A stretch of 64,000 bases of DNA from Nyssa sinensis (GCA_008638375.1 CM018033.1:18635294-18699293), one strand, 5' to 3'; numbered from the stretch's first letter, positions 25,746 to 38,300 are shown. Program-made: numbers and translations. The notes: generated from the sequence alone by a model not told the origin.

Positions 25746-26810
25746 TTATTGATAATACTTGTGTAAGTGTTCAATATTCCAAGTTGTAAGTCTGACGATC
25801 TTGGTTACTTTGTAATGTCTTTCCCAGTTAGGGGAGTGTTTTTCCATGGTGGGATCCATAGTGTTTGGAAACACCCTTCTTAGGATGAGATCTCCAAGCT
25901 GAAAATTAATGGGTTTTAACCTTTGGTTGAAACATTTAGCCATTCTTTGTTGGTAGGCCTCAATCCTGATCAGAGCTTGTTCACGTCTTTTTTTTAGAAG
26001 GTTGAGATTTTTTACAAGTTGTTGGCCATTGGTTTCTTAGTCAAAGCAGTCTATTTTAGGGGTTGGCATGCCATTCTTAACAAGAATGATGGCCTCGGTG
26101 CCATAGGCGAGTGAAAATGGTGTTTCTGTAGTTGGGGTTCTTTTAGTAGTTCGGTAGGCCCGGAGCACTCCGATGAGCTCTTCGACCTATCTTTCCTTGG
26201 CTTCCTCCAACCTCCTCATTATTGCTTCAAGAATAGTATGATTGGTAACCTTAGCTTACCCATTAGCTTGAGGATGCCCTAGAGAGGAGAAGTGGTGACT
26301 GATGTGTAGGTCTTTACAAAATTTCCCGAATACCTTTCCAGTAAACTACGCCGCATTATTTAAAATAATGATGCAGGGTATACCGAACCTGCACAACATT
26401 TTTTCAAGTGAAATTATTCACTTCTACCTTTGTGATGTGGGTCAGTGGTTCAACTTCTGCCTATTTAGAGAAATAATCAATGACGACTAGCAGGAATCTT
26501 CTATTCTGAGGGGCTTTCGGCAATGGCCCTACAATGTCCATTCCCCACTGGAAAAAAGGCCAAGGACTCATAATAGAGATGAGTTCGTGATGAGGTTGAT
26601 GTTGGTAAGAAGCAAAACGTTGACATTTTTCACACTTTCGAACATATTCCTTAGCCTGCTTTAGCATATTAGGCTAATAGTAGCGCTGAGTCAGTGCTTA
26701 GTGAGCTATGGTCCTGCCGTCATTATGGTTGCCACAGATCCTCTAATGTATCTCGTCTAGGACGTAGTGGGCCTCTTTTGGAGTTAAGCACTGTAAGAGG
26801 GGCTATGTGT
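25746..26810 (-). pseudogene. Integrase of the Tat element
   Basis: The zinc-binding N-terminus shows the paired Cys CEKCQRF (near 26630). The core begins WGMDIVGPLPKAPQN with LLVVIDYFSK (26461-26667), holding the first catalytic Asp. Further blocks in other frames read HPQANG-like, RAYRTTKRTPTTETPFSLAYGTEA-like and, at 25746-25943, MAKCFNQRLKPINFQLGDL and NWERHYKV, the usual C-terminal end. Stops and frameshifts break it. The enzyme would insert element DNA into the chromosome. Confidence 0.85.
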
Positions 26811-26817
26811 AAAACCT

Positions 26818-27480
26818 TCAGTAAAGTTTTTCTTTAAGAATTAAGTAAAGTTTTTCTTTAAGAATTAAATACCGAGCTGCCCTAATCCGAATCCTTCTGA
26901 CATGATTCTTGTTTTCTTGAAGCAACCCTTCCTTTAGGTACTGGATGATGGGAGTCATCAAATTCTGAGATTGTTTAAAAATTTGAAGGGAATGTACTAC
27001 TTCAATACTAGGTTTTGACTGGTAGGGAATTTTTACCATTGAGTCCCTTTTTGGCTTGAGAAGGGAGGCCATATTTGCTAAAGCGTCCGCCCTAAAGTTC
27101 TGATTTTTTTCAGTCTTCTGAATAGTGAGTTTGAGAAAAAACCGCTTTAGTGATTCCGTTAGCTCTGAGTATCTGGTCATTCTGTTATCCTTGGTAGAAA
27201 ATTCTCCCAAAACTTGACTGACTATAAGCTGAAAGTCAAAAAATGTGTCAAGGTTCAGAGTCTCACATTTTAGAGCTAATTTCATTCCAAGGATAAGTGT
27301 TTCGTACTCGGTTTCATTGTTAGAGGCTCTGAATCCTAAACTAATGGCTTTTTCGGTTATGATTCCATCAAGGGACTGAAGTATTATACTTACTCTAGAG
27401 CCCTTGTTTGTAGATGAACCATCGATGTAAAGTAGCCACACTGGAGTGTCTGTAGCCGTTTGAGCTTTTGAGTGTTGCAT
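26818..27480 (-). pseudogene. Archaeal-type RNase H domain of the Tat element
   Basis: Open for 220 codons. It contains LLYIDGSSTNKGSRVSI (first catalytic Asp), ASNNETEYETLILGMKLA (Glu) and FRADALANMAS (final Asp). This is the order of the second RNase H typical of Tat/Ogre elements. It is preceded by ALVDFIAEF (near 27500), the usual link to this domain. The normal upstream RT and first RNase H are absent: the protease motif lies only about 40 bases further upstream. Confidence 0.85.
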
Positions 27481-27519
27481 TCCGGTGAACTCAGCTATGA
27501 AGTCTACCAGTGCTTGATA

Positions 27520-27880
27520 GAACTTCCATTATTTACGAGAACCTTTCTGGTCTCCAAAGTAGCAATTTTGAGTAAGATGACAAGAGTATCGTTGTGGGGA
27601 CAATGTGTCCCAATAAGGTCTAATTTGAAGAACTAGATCTGAGGTTCTGACTTCACATTTTTCTCAATATTCAAGATCTGGATGATATAGGGCTCTGTCC
27701 TTGCCTCCCAAGCATATCTTTTCCTGGCTTGGTTAGACGTCCCTATCATTGTATTGTCAACATGGAGCACGAATATGACTTGATTATTTTGTCGTTGCTG
27801 ATCATTCCGAACTTCCCTTTATTCAGGCCTTTGCTCTTGCTTCCTTTGAGGTGGTCTTTCGTCACACGAGTTCTACCTCC
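27520..27880 (-). pseudogene. Protease stub of the Tat element with a deletion junction
   Basis: Minus-strand reading gives HNDTLVILLKIA, then TRKVLVNNGSS (near 27530), which is the aspartic protease active-site region with Asn in place of the catalytic Asp. Right after GSS the sequence jumps to the RNase H linker. The remaining protease, the whole RT and the first RNase H are therefore lost. Confidence 0.75.
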
Positions 27881-27899
27881 CATCCTAGTGGACGAACTC

Positions 27900-29500
27900 T
27901 CTTAGTCGTCCTCTCCTGATAAGATGCTCTATTTTTGACTTCAAGGCCCTACACTCCCCAGTCGTGTGCCCCTACTTTTTATGGAAATCACAATACTTGT
28001 TATGATTCCTAGAGTCCGGTGGCTTTTTAGTGGCTCTGGCCACCTTAGGTTTTCACGAGTCTGGATCTGTTGGAGTATGTGGGTAAGAGAGGCATTCAAA
28101 GGGGTGTAAGTCCTATACCTTCTAGAGTTAGAATTATTCTGGGCTCTCGGTATCGGGACTTTTGATTTTCTTCTTGTTGGTGTTGTTATCTCTCTTTTGA
28201 ACTTGCTCATCCTTCTAAACTTGTTCTTTAGCCTTCTAGAATGAGGTTTTTGTATCTTTGAGATTAATATACTTTCGTTCTCTATCTATGAGTGATGTCA
28301 TATCGATGGGAGGATTCTTGGTCAAGGAATCTTGGAACCATCTAAACCCAAGGCCTGAAGTGAGGGCGGCTACTAGGAAACTTGAACTGCAATTGGTCAT
28401 CTTCGTGAGTTTGGTATTAAAATGAGCTATGTACTCCCGAAGTGATTCTCTCTTTGCTTGCTTCATAATTAGCAAGAATTCTGGTCCTTGCCTCAACTTC
28501 CTACTCGTTAAGAATCGGTCAAGAAATAACCTATTAAGCTCGTAAAAATTGCTAATCAATTTTTGGGGAAAGTTGTGGAACCATTTAAGGGGCAGTACCC
28601 TTAAGGCTCATCACAAAATTTTGACACATGAAGGCATCAGTAGCTTCATGCAGAGCCATTATATGTTGATAATGAGATAGGTGGTCCCTAGGATCCTCAG
28701 ACCTATCATAAAGAGTGCATTTTGGGAAAACAAACTTCTTGGGTCACTGCTGTCATTATGGTAGAAATGAATGGCGTGGAACACCTACCGAGTAGTTTAT
28801 TTAGCTCGTCTTGATCTTGAGGGGCGTGGAACCCCTTGGTTAAGATCGTATGATCTTGAGAGTCCGCTATCGCCTCTACCCTTTGAGGAGCTTTAGGCAG
28901 AAATTATTGTGTGATTAGTACCCATTGTTGGTCTTGTCCCATGCCTTAGGTCCTAGATTTATGGGAGGAATTTATCCGGTGTTAGCATAAGGATACTGCT
29001 CTCTCAAGACTAGTGAGACTGGAATCTTGGGAGGTTAGAATTTCTACGGCGCTGGATTGGCTCCAGAGGCCGTTGGAATTGGTATCCTCGTTCTGCTCTA
29101 GTAATGGACAATAAGATGAAACGTGGGCATTCCTTTCCCTACAGTTGTTGACAACTAGAGATTCGTCCCCATATGAACGGCACCATAGGGGTGTACCAGT
29201 TGCATGTTAGGCAACTCCTCATCGTGGAATCCTCCACCTGTGGTGGTGGTAGGAGGATGAGGTCCTCTGTGAATAGTGTTAGTAGGAGGATGAGGATTAC
29301 TCTGTTGATTCTGAACCAGCGAGGCCAGAGCTTGTGACATGGCAGTGAGTTGTTCCTACATCTGATCGGATTGTTATTGAATCCGGTCAAGCTATTGTTG
29401 TAAACAAATGGGTGTTTGTCCCCTTTCTCTTTTAGTAAGAGGCTGATTTTGAGAGTTTTAGAATTTTTTTCTAAGATGAAGGTTGGGAGCCATTGACTTT
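27900..29500 (-). pseudogene. Degenerate gag of the Tat element
   Basis: The retrotransposon Gag domain is seen at 28236-28559: LNRLFLDRFLTSRKLRQG, SLREYIAHFN and FQDSLTKNPP match the family order. A zinc-finger relic near 27930-28000 reads YCDFHKK, stop, GHTTGECRALKSKIEHLI, with a stop where a Trp or Lys-rich codon is normal. The proline-rich N-terminal part lies at about 29139-29390. Several frameshifts are present. Confidence 0.8.
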
Positions 29501-29561
29501 TGGAAGAAAAAGATAATAGATTTGTTGTTTGAAGAAAAAATAGTAAGAACGATTGTCGTTT

Positions 29562-29577
29562 CCACAGACGGCGCCAA
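29562..29577 (-). promoter_or_regulatory. Primer binding site of the Tat element
   Basis: On the minus strand, TTGGCGCCGTCTGTGG follows the 5' LTR after a two- to three-base gap. The TGGCGCCGT core is the tRNA-Asp-type site typical of Athila and Tat elements. Confidence 0.8.
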
Positions 29578-29579
29578 AT

Positions 29580-30042
29580 TAATGTTGCTTTTTTTTTTGT
29601 CGGAAGGCCTCGTATCCTTAGTTACATGTCAAGAACTTGAGGTTAGAGGGTTACCAAGAAGGCTCCGGTTGTAGTCGCTTCGATGATAAAGTCAGTAAAG
29701 AAATAAAGGCAGTAATTCAAGGGAATAATTAAATATAAATTGAAAACGTACCTTATAACCTTATTTATAGGTTGTAGATCTCCTAAGTTAAGTAGGATTA
29801 GGAGTCGTGAAAATAGAGATTTGAAGATATCTTAAAGAGAGTAGTTGCCATATTAAAGTTATGTTTCCATATTCTGAGGTCGGTAAGATATAGAAAGCAG
29901 TGCTAGGCTCTAAATTCAATACCTCTGAATCCTCCGTGCTTGGTTGATCTGGAGAAAATAACATTTCTTAATCTGTACCATAAAGAGTTCTTCACAAACA
30001 CATGTCATACCCAGGATACGGTTGTCAAATTATGGTATATCA
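29580..30042 (-). repeat. 5' LTR of the Tat element
   Basis: 463 bp. On the minus strand it starts TGATATACCATAATTTGAC and ends GCAACATTA. It pairs with 22006-22467 and is flanked on the outside by TSD GTATG. Confidence 0.9.
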
Positions 30043-31455
30043 GTATGTATTTATTTGTAAGAAAAAATGGTATACAAGAATGAATTATAACGTTGTTAAA
30101 GTGATATTGGTATGAGTTTAGCATTTCTACTAAAGATTGTGTAGAACAGCCCACTTTGAAAGATCATATCTCCTACATCCTATGGAATTAGATTATCATA
30201 TTTTATAAAATTAAACTTCCTTGTCTTAGCTTTTAGATGGCTTAAGAATGGCCTTAATTAGGCAAATATTGAGGGAGTTATGCTGATTTTAAAACATGCA
30301 CATAATCTAACCAATGTTTACAAATAAGTCCATAAGTTGAGTTCCAAGTACTCTTTTTGAGTGCTTCCAAGTTCTATAGAAACTAGACTTATAATGGAAT
30401 ATGTAATAGAAAGCTAATAATAGAAGGTTTTATAAATTAGGAGATATAGAGATTTAAACAGGGTGGACCTGTTGTGTGAACAGAGCAGTTCAAATTTGCC
30501 TTCATCTTTTTATTAATAACTTGAGCTACCAGATGTATTTTTGAGTAATTCCAAAGCTCACTGGAATTAGACTCATGTTAGAACATGCCCAAAAAAGCTC
30601 AAGATATCAGGTTTTATGAGTTGAGAGATATGCGGCTTTAAACAGGGCTGAACTATTAAGTGAATAGAAAAGAAATGAACCATAGGTTGTATCCTAAATG
30701 AATCTATTTTATTTCTTGTTTTTGATGCATGACGCTTCAAGTAAAAATTTATAACAGTTAAGTACTAAATAGTATAATTCATGGAATGAAGATCAAGTAG
30801 GGTGAACTTTAAATATTACTAGATGTACCATAGGGAGTCGATCACAACCTAGATGCTTAGGGACTTGGGGCATGACAATCATATCATGTTCGGGTTGTGT
30901 CAAAGTATATATATTTGAAAATATATATCAACCCTAACCCAACACTATTAACTAATCGTGTCAAGTTTCAAAACTCAAACCTAACTTATTCATTAAACAG
31001 GTTACACGTATCGACATGCTTAACTTGTTTATTTTAATTTTTATTTTTTAAATAAAACAGTTACATTCATTTTAATATGTATACATAATTTATAAGTTTA
31101 GTAAATTTTGGACATGGACCAAATTAAAGTATAAACTTCTTTTATAAGTACAAATATTTAAATCTTGATAAACTTTCGGTGTGAGACGAATTACCTTAAC
31201 TCGTGATATTTTTTTATCATTAAATATGTTAAGTCGTGTTAAATGAGTTAATACTACTAAAATTTAAACACAACTTGTTTATTAATCATGTTATATGTGT
31301 TAACCCGTTTATGAACCAAATATATTTATGCTCAACCCAAACCCGTTAACTTCGTGTCGTGTTCGAGTCGTGTTGTCGCATCATGTAAAAAATTGACATC
31401 CCTAGTCTTATCCAAGTGATGCAAGTGTCCACTCTTCACACATTAATTTAATTGT

Positions 31456-34400
31456 GGGTAAATTACACCTATACCCCTTAAGTTTTCTTACAATTATAGA
31501 CATACCTCATTTAATTTGACTTATGGCACTGACCTCCCCTATGTTGTGACATTTTGTAACACTTTCCCCCCTTTGTTGACAGGTCATCATTGACTAGATG
31601 TTTTTTTATGACATCAGCAAGTTAATATTTTTAAAATGACAGATTTGCCCCTGATATTAATGAAGAGACATTTATACCCCTACTTTTATAAGTTGATTTA
31701 CTTTTTTACCCTTATAAAAATAATACAACTTTCCTCTTGACCCTTTTTCTACCATTTTTGCAACAAGAAAGAAGCTTTCTCTCTCTAATTTTTTTTAGGA
31801 CAAAATTTTTCATAATTTTTGAAAAATACGTTAAATAGTTTTAATCACCCATAAGATCTATGTACAATTTCATTTGGAGGTATCACATTCATTAGTAAGT
31901 TGATTCCATATTTAGGCCATTTATATGTAATTTTATGACAATCTCTTATATGGCCACAACGATAAACAAATAATTATATATATATATGTATACATATACA
32001 CACACGTATAAATATAACAATCTCTGTTACATAGGAAAAACACCAGAAATTTGTTGAATATGAGGGTGTTTTCTTTCATCCCATCTTATAACTAAAACCA
32101 TAATCGCAAAAGCAGTATATATATAGTCCAGTATCTCTAAGTATTTTGCTCTCTCTCTAGACTTGACTAAGTTATAACACTCTTCACTATGCAGGTCTCT
32201 TTGTAAGTCTATAATTAAGTTATTAAACTAATTTTATCTAAAATCTTTATGTAACTAAGCTATCATAAAAACTTCATCTCAGAATAGATACCCATACACA
32301 CATTATATATATCCCCACACATATGCATATATATATGTGCCACACCCACATGAAACATTGAATTCTTTCAAAACACTCCAAAATTGTCAATCAGTTTTAT
32401 ACATCTAAATATAAATATAAAGAGAGGGATGATTATATCAGTTATATATATACCATTTAAGATTCAGATCAATTGTATATATATGATCAAATCAATTGTA
32501 TATATACCACCTAGAATGTGAGTGTATATATATACTAGTTATATGTTAGAAATAATGGATTTTTTAGCATAATTTTTGGCTATTTTTGAGCTAAAATTAA
32601 AGTGGGTCTCACACATTAATTTTGGTGGGTTCACATGAAAATGTGTTTTCTTTCATGAGGAGATTAAGATCAGGTATTGGGTTGTTCAAAACCATTAAGG
32701 AGTGAATAAAAAATTGCCTTCAAATATTACCACTTGAAAATGATAACAAAAGCTTGAAGCTTTTGAAAAACATGTGTCCCACATAGGATGGGTATAAGAC
32801 TTTTAAAAAGTATATATACAATTATCTTGAACGAAGGTTTGGGCCCTTAGAGGCACCCAAGTTTTGTGGATGAGGGAGGACCTAGCACATGCTTGGTTCA
32901 ATACACATGTGCGCTGCCGCCCCAAGCTGAGCTTGGGCTTTAACTTGGCCCATCGTAGATATATCTATTACCATTAGGAACATACCAAAACATTGTTGTT
33001 TAGTTATCAGGTTGATTAAATCCAAAAATGCTATCGTTTTGTGATTACGTTTGATTTTTGTTTAAATCTAAAAATGTTTGGTTTGAATTTTGATTGAGTG
33101 AGCATCTTTTTCATTGGGAGCGACTATGTTTGTTTGCCATGAGTAGACACAACCAAACCTTCATGTCTGTACCAAACAAGTACGAAGAGGTTTATACAAA
33201 CACATCCTCATTGTATAAATTCATACACTTCCTATAGTATTCAGAGTGCCCATAAAAAGAGAGAGTTCAACCATTATTTTTGGTTTGTAATGTACGGAAG
33301 TTTGAGTGCTTCTTCTTCTGTACGTTTTGATCATTGTATCTTGGGAAACCACATTCATAGGCTCGCAAAGCATCACCATGAGGGGCGAATTTGCTTTAAG
33401 GATATTGTGTTAAACACAAGGCTTAATCTCTATAATCTCTTGTTTTTTGTAATTTTGTAAGTTTTACAGTTTCAGTTTCTATATTCCTACACTGTTAAAA
33501 TATCTATATTTCCAACTTTCTGTACTGTTAAAAAATAATGCTTCTGTATTTTTCAAGTTTCTGTATCAAAGTTTTATACTATTTTGGTTTCAAAATAATT
33601 TTCTATTTTTCAAAAAAGTTTACTGTTTTCAAAATAGTTTCTGTATTTCTGAAAATAAAAACATTGTTTCTAAATATTGATAGGAACACTATATATATAA
33701 TCCCTTGCAGAAAGTTGTTTGTTTCACCCTCAATGAAACCAAAAAAAAAAAAACATCTAGTAGCTACTTCATTTTCATTTGAACTCCTTTAATACAATTA
33801 CTTCTCATATTAACTAAACAAAACTCACTTGATCTCCCTCTCTCCATTGCCATGCAAGTGACGCAACATCAAGATCATCCATGGGAAAGAATAGACATAG
33901 TTTCTAATAGTAAAATCACATCCTTTCCTCTCACATCATATCATATTGAGTCCGTGAGGGAGGAGTGTTTTGAGAATTTTTTAACCAAACCCACGTGGTT
34001 TGGATTTGATTTAATCTGACTTATGCATGTTTTCACTTATTAACCAAACTCATGTAGTTTTGGAAATCGCATTTTTAAGATACGATTTCAAAACCTAATT
34101 TTTTAACGAAATCGCATCATTAAGATACGAATTTAAAAGTTTGAGTAAGTCATCCCAAATCAGTTATTGCTTTAAAATTCCATCTTCAAAATACGACTTC
34201 AAACTCAGCATCTTCAAGATATAATTTTCGTTGAAAAATTGATATTGAAATTAGCATCTTGAAGATGTAATTTCAAAAACTACTTAGATTTAGTAAATAA
34301 CTTAAAAATAACATATGTCGGGTTAAAAAAAAAATAAAAAAAAAGCTCACTAGGGTTAAGTAAAAAATTCAGTGTTTTGAAGGATGAGTTTTAGAGAGAG

Positions 34401-34694
34401 CGAGAGAGGTACACAGGAGGGGGGTATGGAAGAGATAGAGAGAGAAGAGAGTGTTGCCGAGCGGAGAGTTTTAGAGAGTGGTTAGAGAGAGAGGAGAGTT
34501 GTGAAGAATATTTTAATAAAATCTTGACTTTTGATTACATTAAAAAAATAGGGTGACTGTGAAAATGAACACATTCAATTAATGATGTTAAGTCGACAAG
34601 ACTGACAAGAGAGGTCAATGTAATTAGTCAAACTAAAAAGAGTCTGTAATGTAATTATCAAATATCCTTAGGAAGGTTTAGGTGTAATTTACCC
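31456..34694. mobile_element. Mutator-like terminal-inverted-repeat element, non-autonomous
   Basis: The left end GGGTAAATTACACCTATACC and the right end (reverse complement) GGGTAAATTACACCTAAACC form inverted repeats. Similarity continues inward for roughly 100 bp with shared words such as TAGTTTGACT/TAATTTGACT and TGACCTC. The flanking 9 bp are TTTAATTGT (left) and TTCAATTTT (right), 7 of 9 matching, as expected for an old Mutator-type duplication. No transposase ORF was found. The middle holds an LTR-like segment (about 32544-33490). Confidence 0.65.
32544..33490 (+). mobile_element. Possible solo LTR inside the Mutator-like element
   Basis: Begins TGTTAGAAATAATGG after TTATA and contains LTR-like content, including the GGATATTGTGTTAAACACAA block near 33400. 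The right edge and TSD could not be fixed, and no coding sequence is adjacent. It could be ordinary element interior. Confidence 0.3.
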
Positions 34695-34699
34695 TTCAA

Positions 34700-35316
34700 T
34701 TTTTTAGAACAACAAACTAATAGTAATTAGGTTTTTCATTCCCATTGTTGTATTAGAAAGAAAAAAAAGGTCTTACATGTCATGTTAAGTCTAATTTTGC
34801 TATTAATATTCAAAAACTGGAAAATCTTTAATAATTTTATAAAAACTAATTTTGTTTTAAATAATAATTCTATTACTTTGTAATTCATATATATTTTTTT
34901 AAAATTATAATATTAAGTATTAGAATAAAAAAAAATATGCATGTATGTATATATTATATAAAAATTCTTAGTAACATTGCCTTTCTTATACTTAAATTAT
35001 ATATAATACATGTTTTTACTGAAAAATTTTAATGGCCCTTGAACAATATTTGTATATTTTTTTATATAAATAACGTGAGATAAGGAAAATCTTAAATAGT
35101 ATGTGCATATTCTATTTTTATGTTGAGTATAAGTATATTCATGTTAAAAAAAGAAAGAAAAGAAAGTAGTATATTTGCAAAAAAAAACTATAAAAAAATG
35201 TAATATGAATAAACAAGGGGAAATAGGTGCCAAAAATCGACCAAAATTGTGGAGAACATCGAACGAGTGAGAGAGATGGAGTACTGCTAATAGAGTTAAG
35301 GGTTACGGGAGGGACG
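34700..35316 (+). promoter_or_regulatory. Upstream region of the GRF/CCHC zinc-finger gene
   Basis: AT-rich, non-coding. A TATA-like TTTATATAAATA lies at about 35061-35072, roughly 250 bp before the start codon, and a plausible leader rich in GAGAGA follows at 35265-35280. The promoter assignment is inferred from position only. Confidence 0.3.
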
Positions 35317-38300
35317 ATGATTGAAACTAAGATTATGAAGCATGCCATTGTGGATGTGGAGGACGAAGATTTCCTCTCTCAGGTGGCTGCGGTGGAGGCC
35401 GACGCTCTCTCTGCCAAGCGGCGTAAGATATCCACCACCAATTCATCGAACGCCACAAGCGCGGAGGGATCCTACACTGCAGCTCTTAGAGGGAGCGGGA
35501 GTCTTCTGTTTCAGCAGGAAGGCAGCAGATCAAATGGCAGACTTAAAGTTGTAGTTGCGGACAACAACGTGTTTGCCAATGCTAACTCTGCCGGTGGTGG
35601 AGGCAGTGGCGGAGGAGAAGGTTCGTGCTTTAAGTGCGGCAAATTGGGACACTGGGCTCGCGATTGCGATGCCAATTCATATGTTGGTGTTGATCCATCG
35701 GTTCCTGAGAAGGCATGTCCTTGTGGATTGGGCGCTTGTCTTGTTCTCACCGCCAACACTGACAAGAATCGTGGCCGCAAGTTCTATAAATGTCCCCTCA
35801 GAGAGGTTTCTCTCTCTTTCTGTATTCAAATTTTTTTTTTTGTTTGATTAATCGCCGGAAGATAGTTTAATTGGGCAACACTCGGTTTATATCGAATGTG
35901 GTTGATTGCTGAACAATCACGACAAAAGGGGAAAAAATAGAAAAAGAAAAATAAAAATCAATACAAAGTATTGAATTATAGACTTTTCATTGTTTGGACC
36001 TAAGAAGACTTCAATTGAGCCTCCTCAAACAATAGTGTAGCTTAGTTGAGTTGTACTATAATTTTGTGTCAAAAAAATATAACAAAATACATAAGATCTA
36101 ACACTTCATTTTCTTTTCTTTTTTCCCCTGTAATTTCTCACTTTAATGTGAGCACAAGATGGGCAATATGGTGGAACGTATTTGATATTGTGGTTTCGCT
36201 TTTGTACCATTTTTCTAAGAATTCAATTTCGCATATAAATGGACTAATGAAGAATGTGGCAACTATTTTCTCTGATCATGGATGTGTTGGAGTTTATGCT
36301 AACGTATTTCATGTTTTGCAGCAATTTTCTCATCTTGAAAAAACTTCAGAAAATTTTATGTGATCTATAACTTGAAAAGTTGTGATTTGATCATAAAATA
36401 TTCTTATTGTTCCATTCCAAATAAATTGACTAATTATGTGTATCAAACATCTTGAAGTCAATCACCGATATTTTTTTTTTCAAATTGTTGGATTGAATTC
36501 TTATTTCTTATACTCTAAAAAGTTCTGGCATTTCTATTTTAGTTGTATCTTTTATAAATTTGCAAGGCTAAATCATATACTGAGATTTCTAATCATACAC
36601 AACTAAATTTTGATTTAGGAAAATGGGGGCTGTGGTTTCTTTGAGTGGTGTGACAAATCTTTGGGAACTGATAATGCGGTTGTTAGGAGCCAAAATTATA
36701 CATTAAACCCTTCAATTGCAGAACTTTTTTGTCCCTGCGGTGCTGGTTCTTGCCTAACTTTAACGGCCAAAACGGGAAAAAATATTGGCCAGCAATTCTA
36801 CCGCTGTCCTGCAAACCAGGTATTATGCATATGTAGATTTTCTCATTCATGCTGCTTTTTGTTGGAAGATATTTTAATCTTTGTTGTACTTTTCTGAGGA
36901 TGGTTAGGACAAGTGCCTCACATTGACCCTCTTCCGAGTGCTTCAATGCATCCTTGTATGTAAAAACTAGTGTCTTGTTTGTTATGTGCAGTATAAACTG
37001 ACTTGCTTGTACTAGACCTTCAAAACCAAAAATTATGTTAAAAAATTGGGTTCTTTTAAATTATAAAAAATTGGCTGCTGTCCTGTTACATTCCAATGTT
37101 GAATGATATGAACCATTTGGTGCTGTCATATTTAATTAGGAACATCAAGCCAGCATCAAACACTTTCTTTATTCTGGTCTTGGTGCAATAAAATAAGACT
37201 GAAGTAAATGTACAACTGGTGCAAAAATACAAAAAATTAGTTATGAAGTGGCTATGGGGCTCTCTTTGTACCCTTTTTTGTTTAATCGGTGGGGCTCTTT
37301 TTGTACTTTGTCATAAGTATGTTAAATTAGCTTTATATGGTTTTTGAGGGTGTGATAATTTGCTATCAGGTGGAGCAGACTAAATTCTGGCTATTGTTTG
37401 CTGATAAAGCTATGCAAGGTCTCTCTTGCTACCATAATAACACCTAGTGTGGTCATCACATATCACGTTCAGATATCAAAGCTTACGCTCATCACGTAAG
37501 AAGCACGGATACGGACTGAAGACATGGGTAGGACACAACACGGACATGACATTTCTAAAAAAAATTAGGACACTGATATAACTAGGGACATGTTAAATAT
37601 ATATATATATATATATATTGTTATATGATCATATAATAAAAATCTAATATTATTTCAATCAAAATTAGAACAAAAATACAAATTAAAAAAATATTATTAA
37701 GATATTCAAATGATAAAGCTATTAAATAAAAATTCAAGAACTTCATTTAATCGTTAACATTCATGATTCAAGTTTAAAACAAATTTACCAACTACTATAG
37801 AGAACATATATATGTATATATATATATATATATAACCATAAAAATGTAGAGGAGAAGAGGAGAAAAAGCACAAAAAAAAAGCATAAAAAAAGCGTGTTCA
37901 AAATATGTCTCAAGGTTGTCAAAAATGTGTCCCAAATTCATAAAACATAAAAAAAATTTGGACATTTTTTTTCGAGTATCCGACACGTGTCTGAGAAGTG
38001 TTATGGACACCTAAGAAAAAAGTAGAGTATTCGTGCTTCATAGCTCATCACCAACTGTAATGAATGTTCAACTAGTGCATAATACATATAATCAAGTGTC
38101 AGTCACGACATGAGTGTTTTTGTATTACCTATTGTAGGTACTTGGTTCACCTCTAACCTGGTCTGCTTCGTAGTAACACCTAATAAGTTGACAGCTCAAG
38201 ACAAAGCATGATCTGAAGTGTCAGATCATCAATCCAAACATCAACATGTGGCCTAGTCTTAAACTGACATGTGTTAACAAGCCTTCGCTAAAGAAGCTCT

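Larger units (their letters stand above)
22006..30042 (-). mobile_element. Tat-clade Ty3/gypsy element, non-autonomous, with an antisense ORF
   Basis: 8037 bp, flanked by the exact 5-bp TSD GTATG (22001-22005 and 30043-30047). The LTRs are 462 bp (22006-22467) and 463 bp (29580-30042). Order on the minus strand: 5' LTR, tRNA-Asp-type PBS, gag, protease stub, archaeal-type RNase H, integrase, a tandem-repeat region, an ORF on the opposite strand, PPT and 3' LTR. The extra RNase H and antisense ORF mark the Tat lineage (Retand/Grande-like). RT and the first RNase H are missing. It interrupts the 3' LTR of the Tekay element and so is younger than it. Confidence 0.9.
8557..30877 (+). mobile_element. 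Tekay-like chromovirus (Ty3/gypsy), degenerate, with three later insertions
   Basis: Full-length LTR retrotransposon, about 10.5 kb without its insertions. Order: 5' LTR, Met-type PBS, gag with a CCHC knuckle, protease, RT, RNase H, integrase, chromodomain tail, PPT and 3' LTR. The Gag wording (TVAQYESRF, SRVVPL) and the C-terminal tail with LVNVLWRNH and ERKSELRIKYSDLF are typical of Tekay-type chromoviruses. Possible TSD: ATTAC before and ATCAT after, imperfect. Later insertions are a solo LTR (14183-17187), a hAT MITE (18129-18883) and a Tat element (22006-30042). Many stops and frameshifts make it dead. It sits inside an older MITE. Confidence 0.9.
20222..30877 (+). repeat. 3' LTR of the Tekay-like element, split by the Tat element
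   Basis: The parts are 20222-22005 and 30048-30877, together about 2.6 kb and close to the 2555-bp 5' LTR. The 5' LTR reads GTGGTATGTATTTATATG at 10271-10288, exactly where the 3' LTR is opened by the Tat element, so the break point is certain. It ends CATGACA at 30877. Confidence 0.9.
8532..31404. mobile_element. hAT-type MITE split by a retrotransposon (outermost layer of the nest)
   Basis: The two halves are 8532-8556 and 30878-31404, about 550 bp once the insertion is removed. The left end TAAGAGTGTCAATTCGTG matches the reverse complement of the right end, TAGGGATGTCAATTTTTTA, giving an imperfect terminal inverted repeat around TGTCAATT. The 8-bp direct repeat GTCTTATC flanks both ends exactly (8524-8531 and 31405-31412), as expected for a hAT-family insertion. 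The interior has repeated GTGTTCGGGTTGTGTC- and CGTGTTAA-like words. No transposase is present, so it is non-autonomous. Confidence 0.75.

Noticed and set aside
35227..35316. Longer N-terminus for the GRF/CCHC protein
   Set aside because: The frame is open from 35227 but begins at GTG with no ATG before 35317; a plant mRNA would normally start at the ATG.
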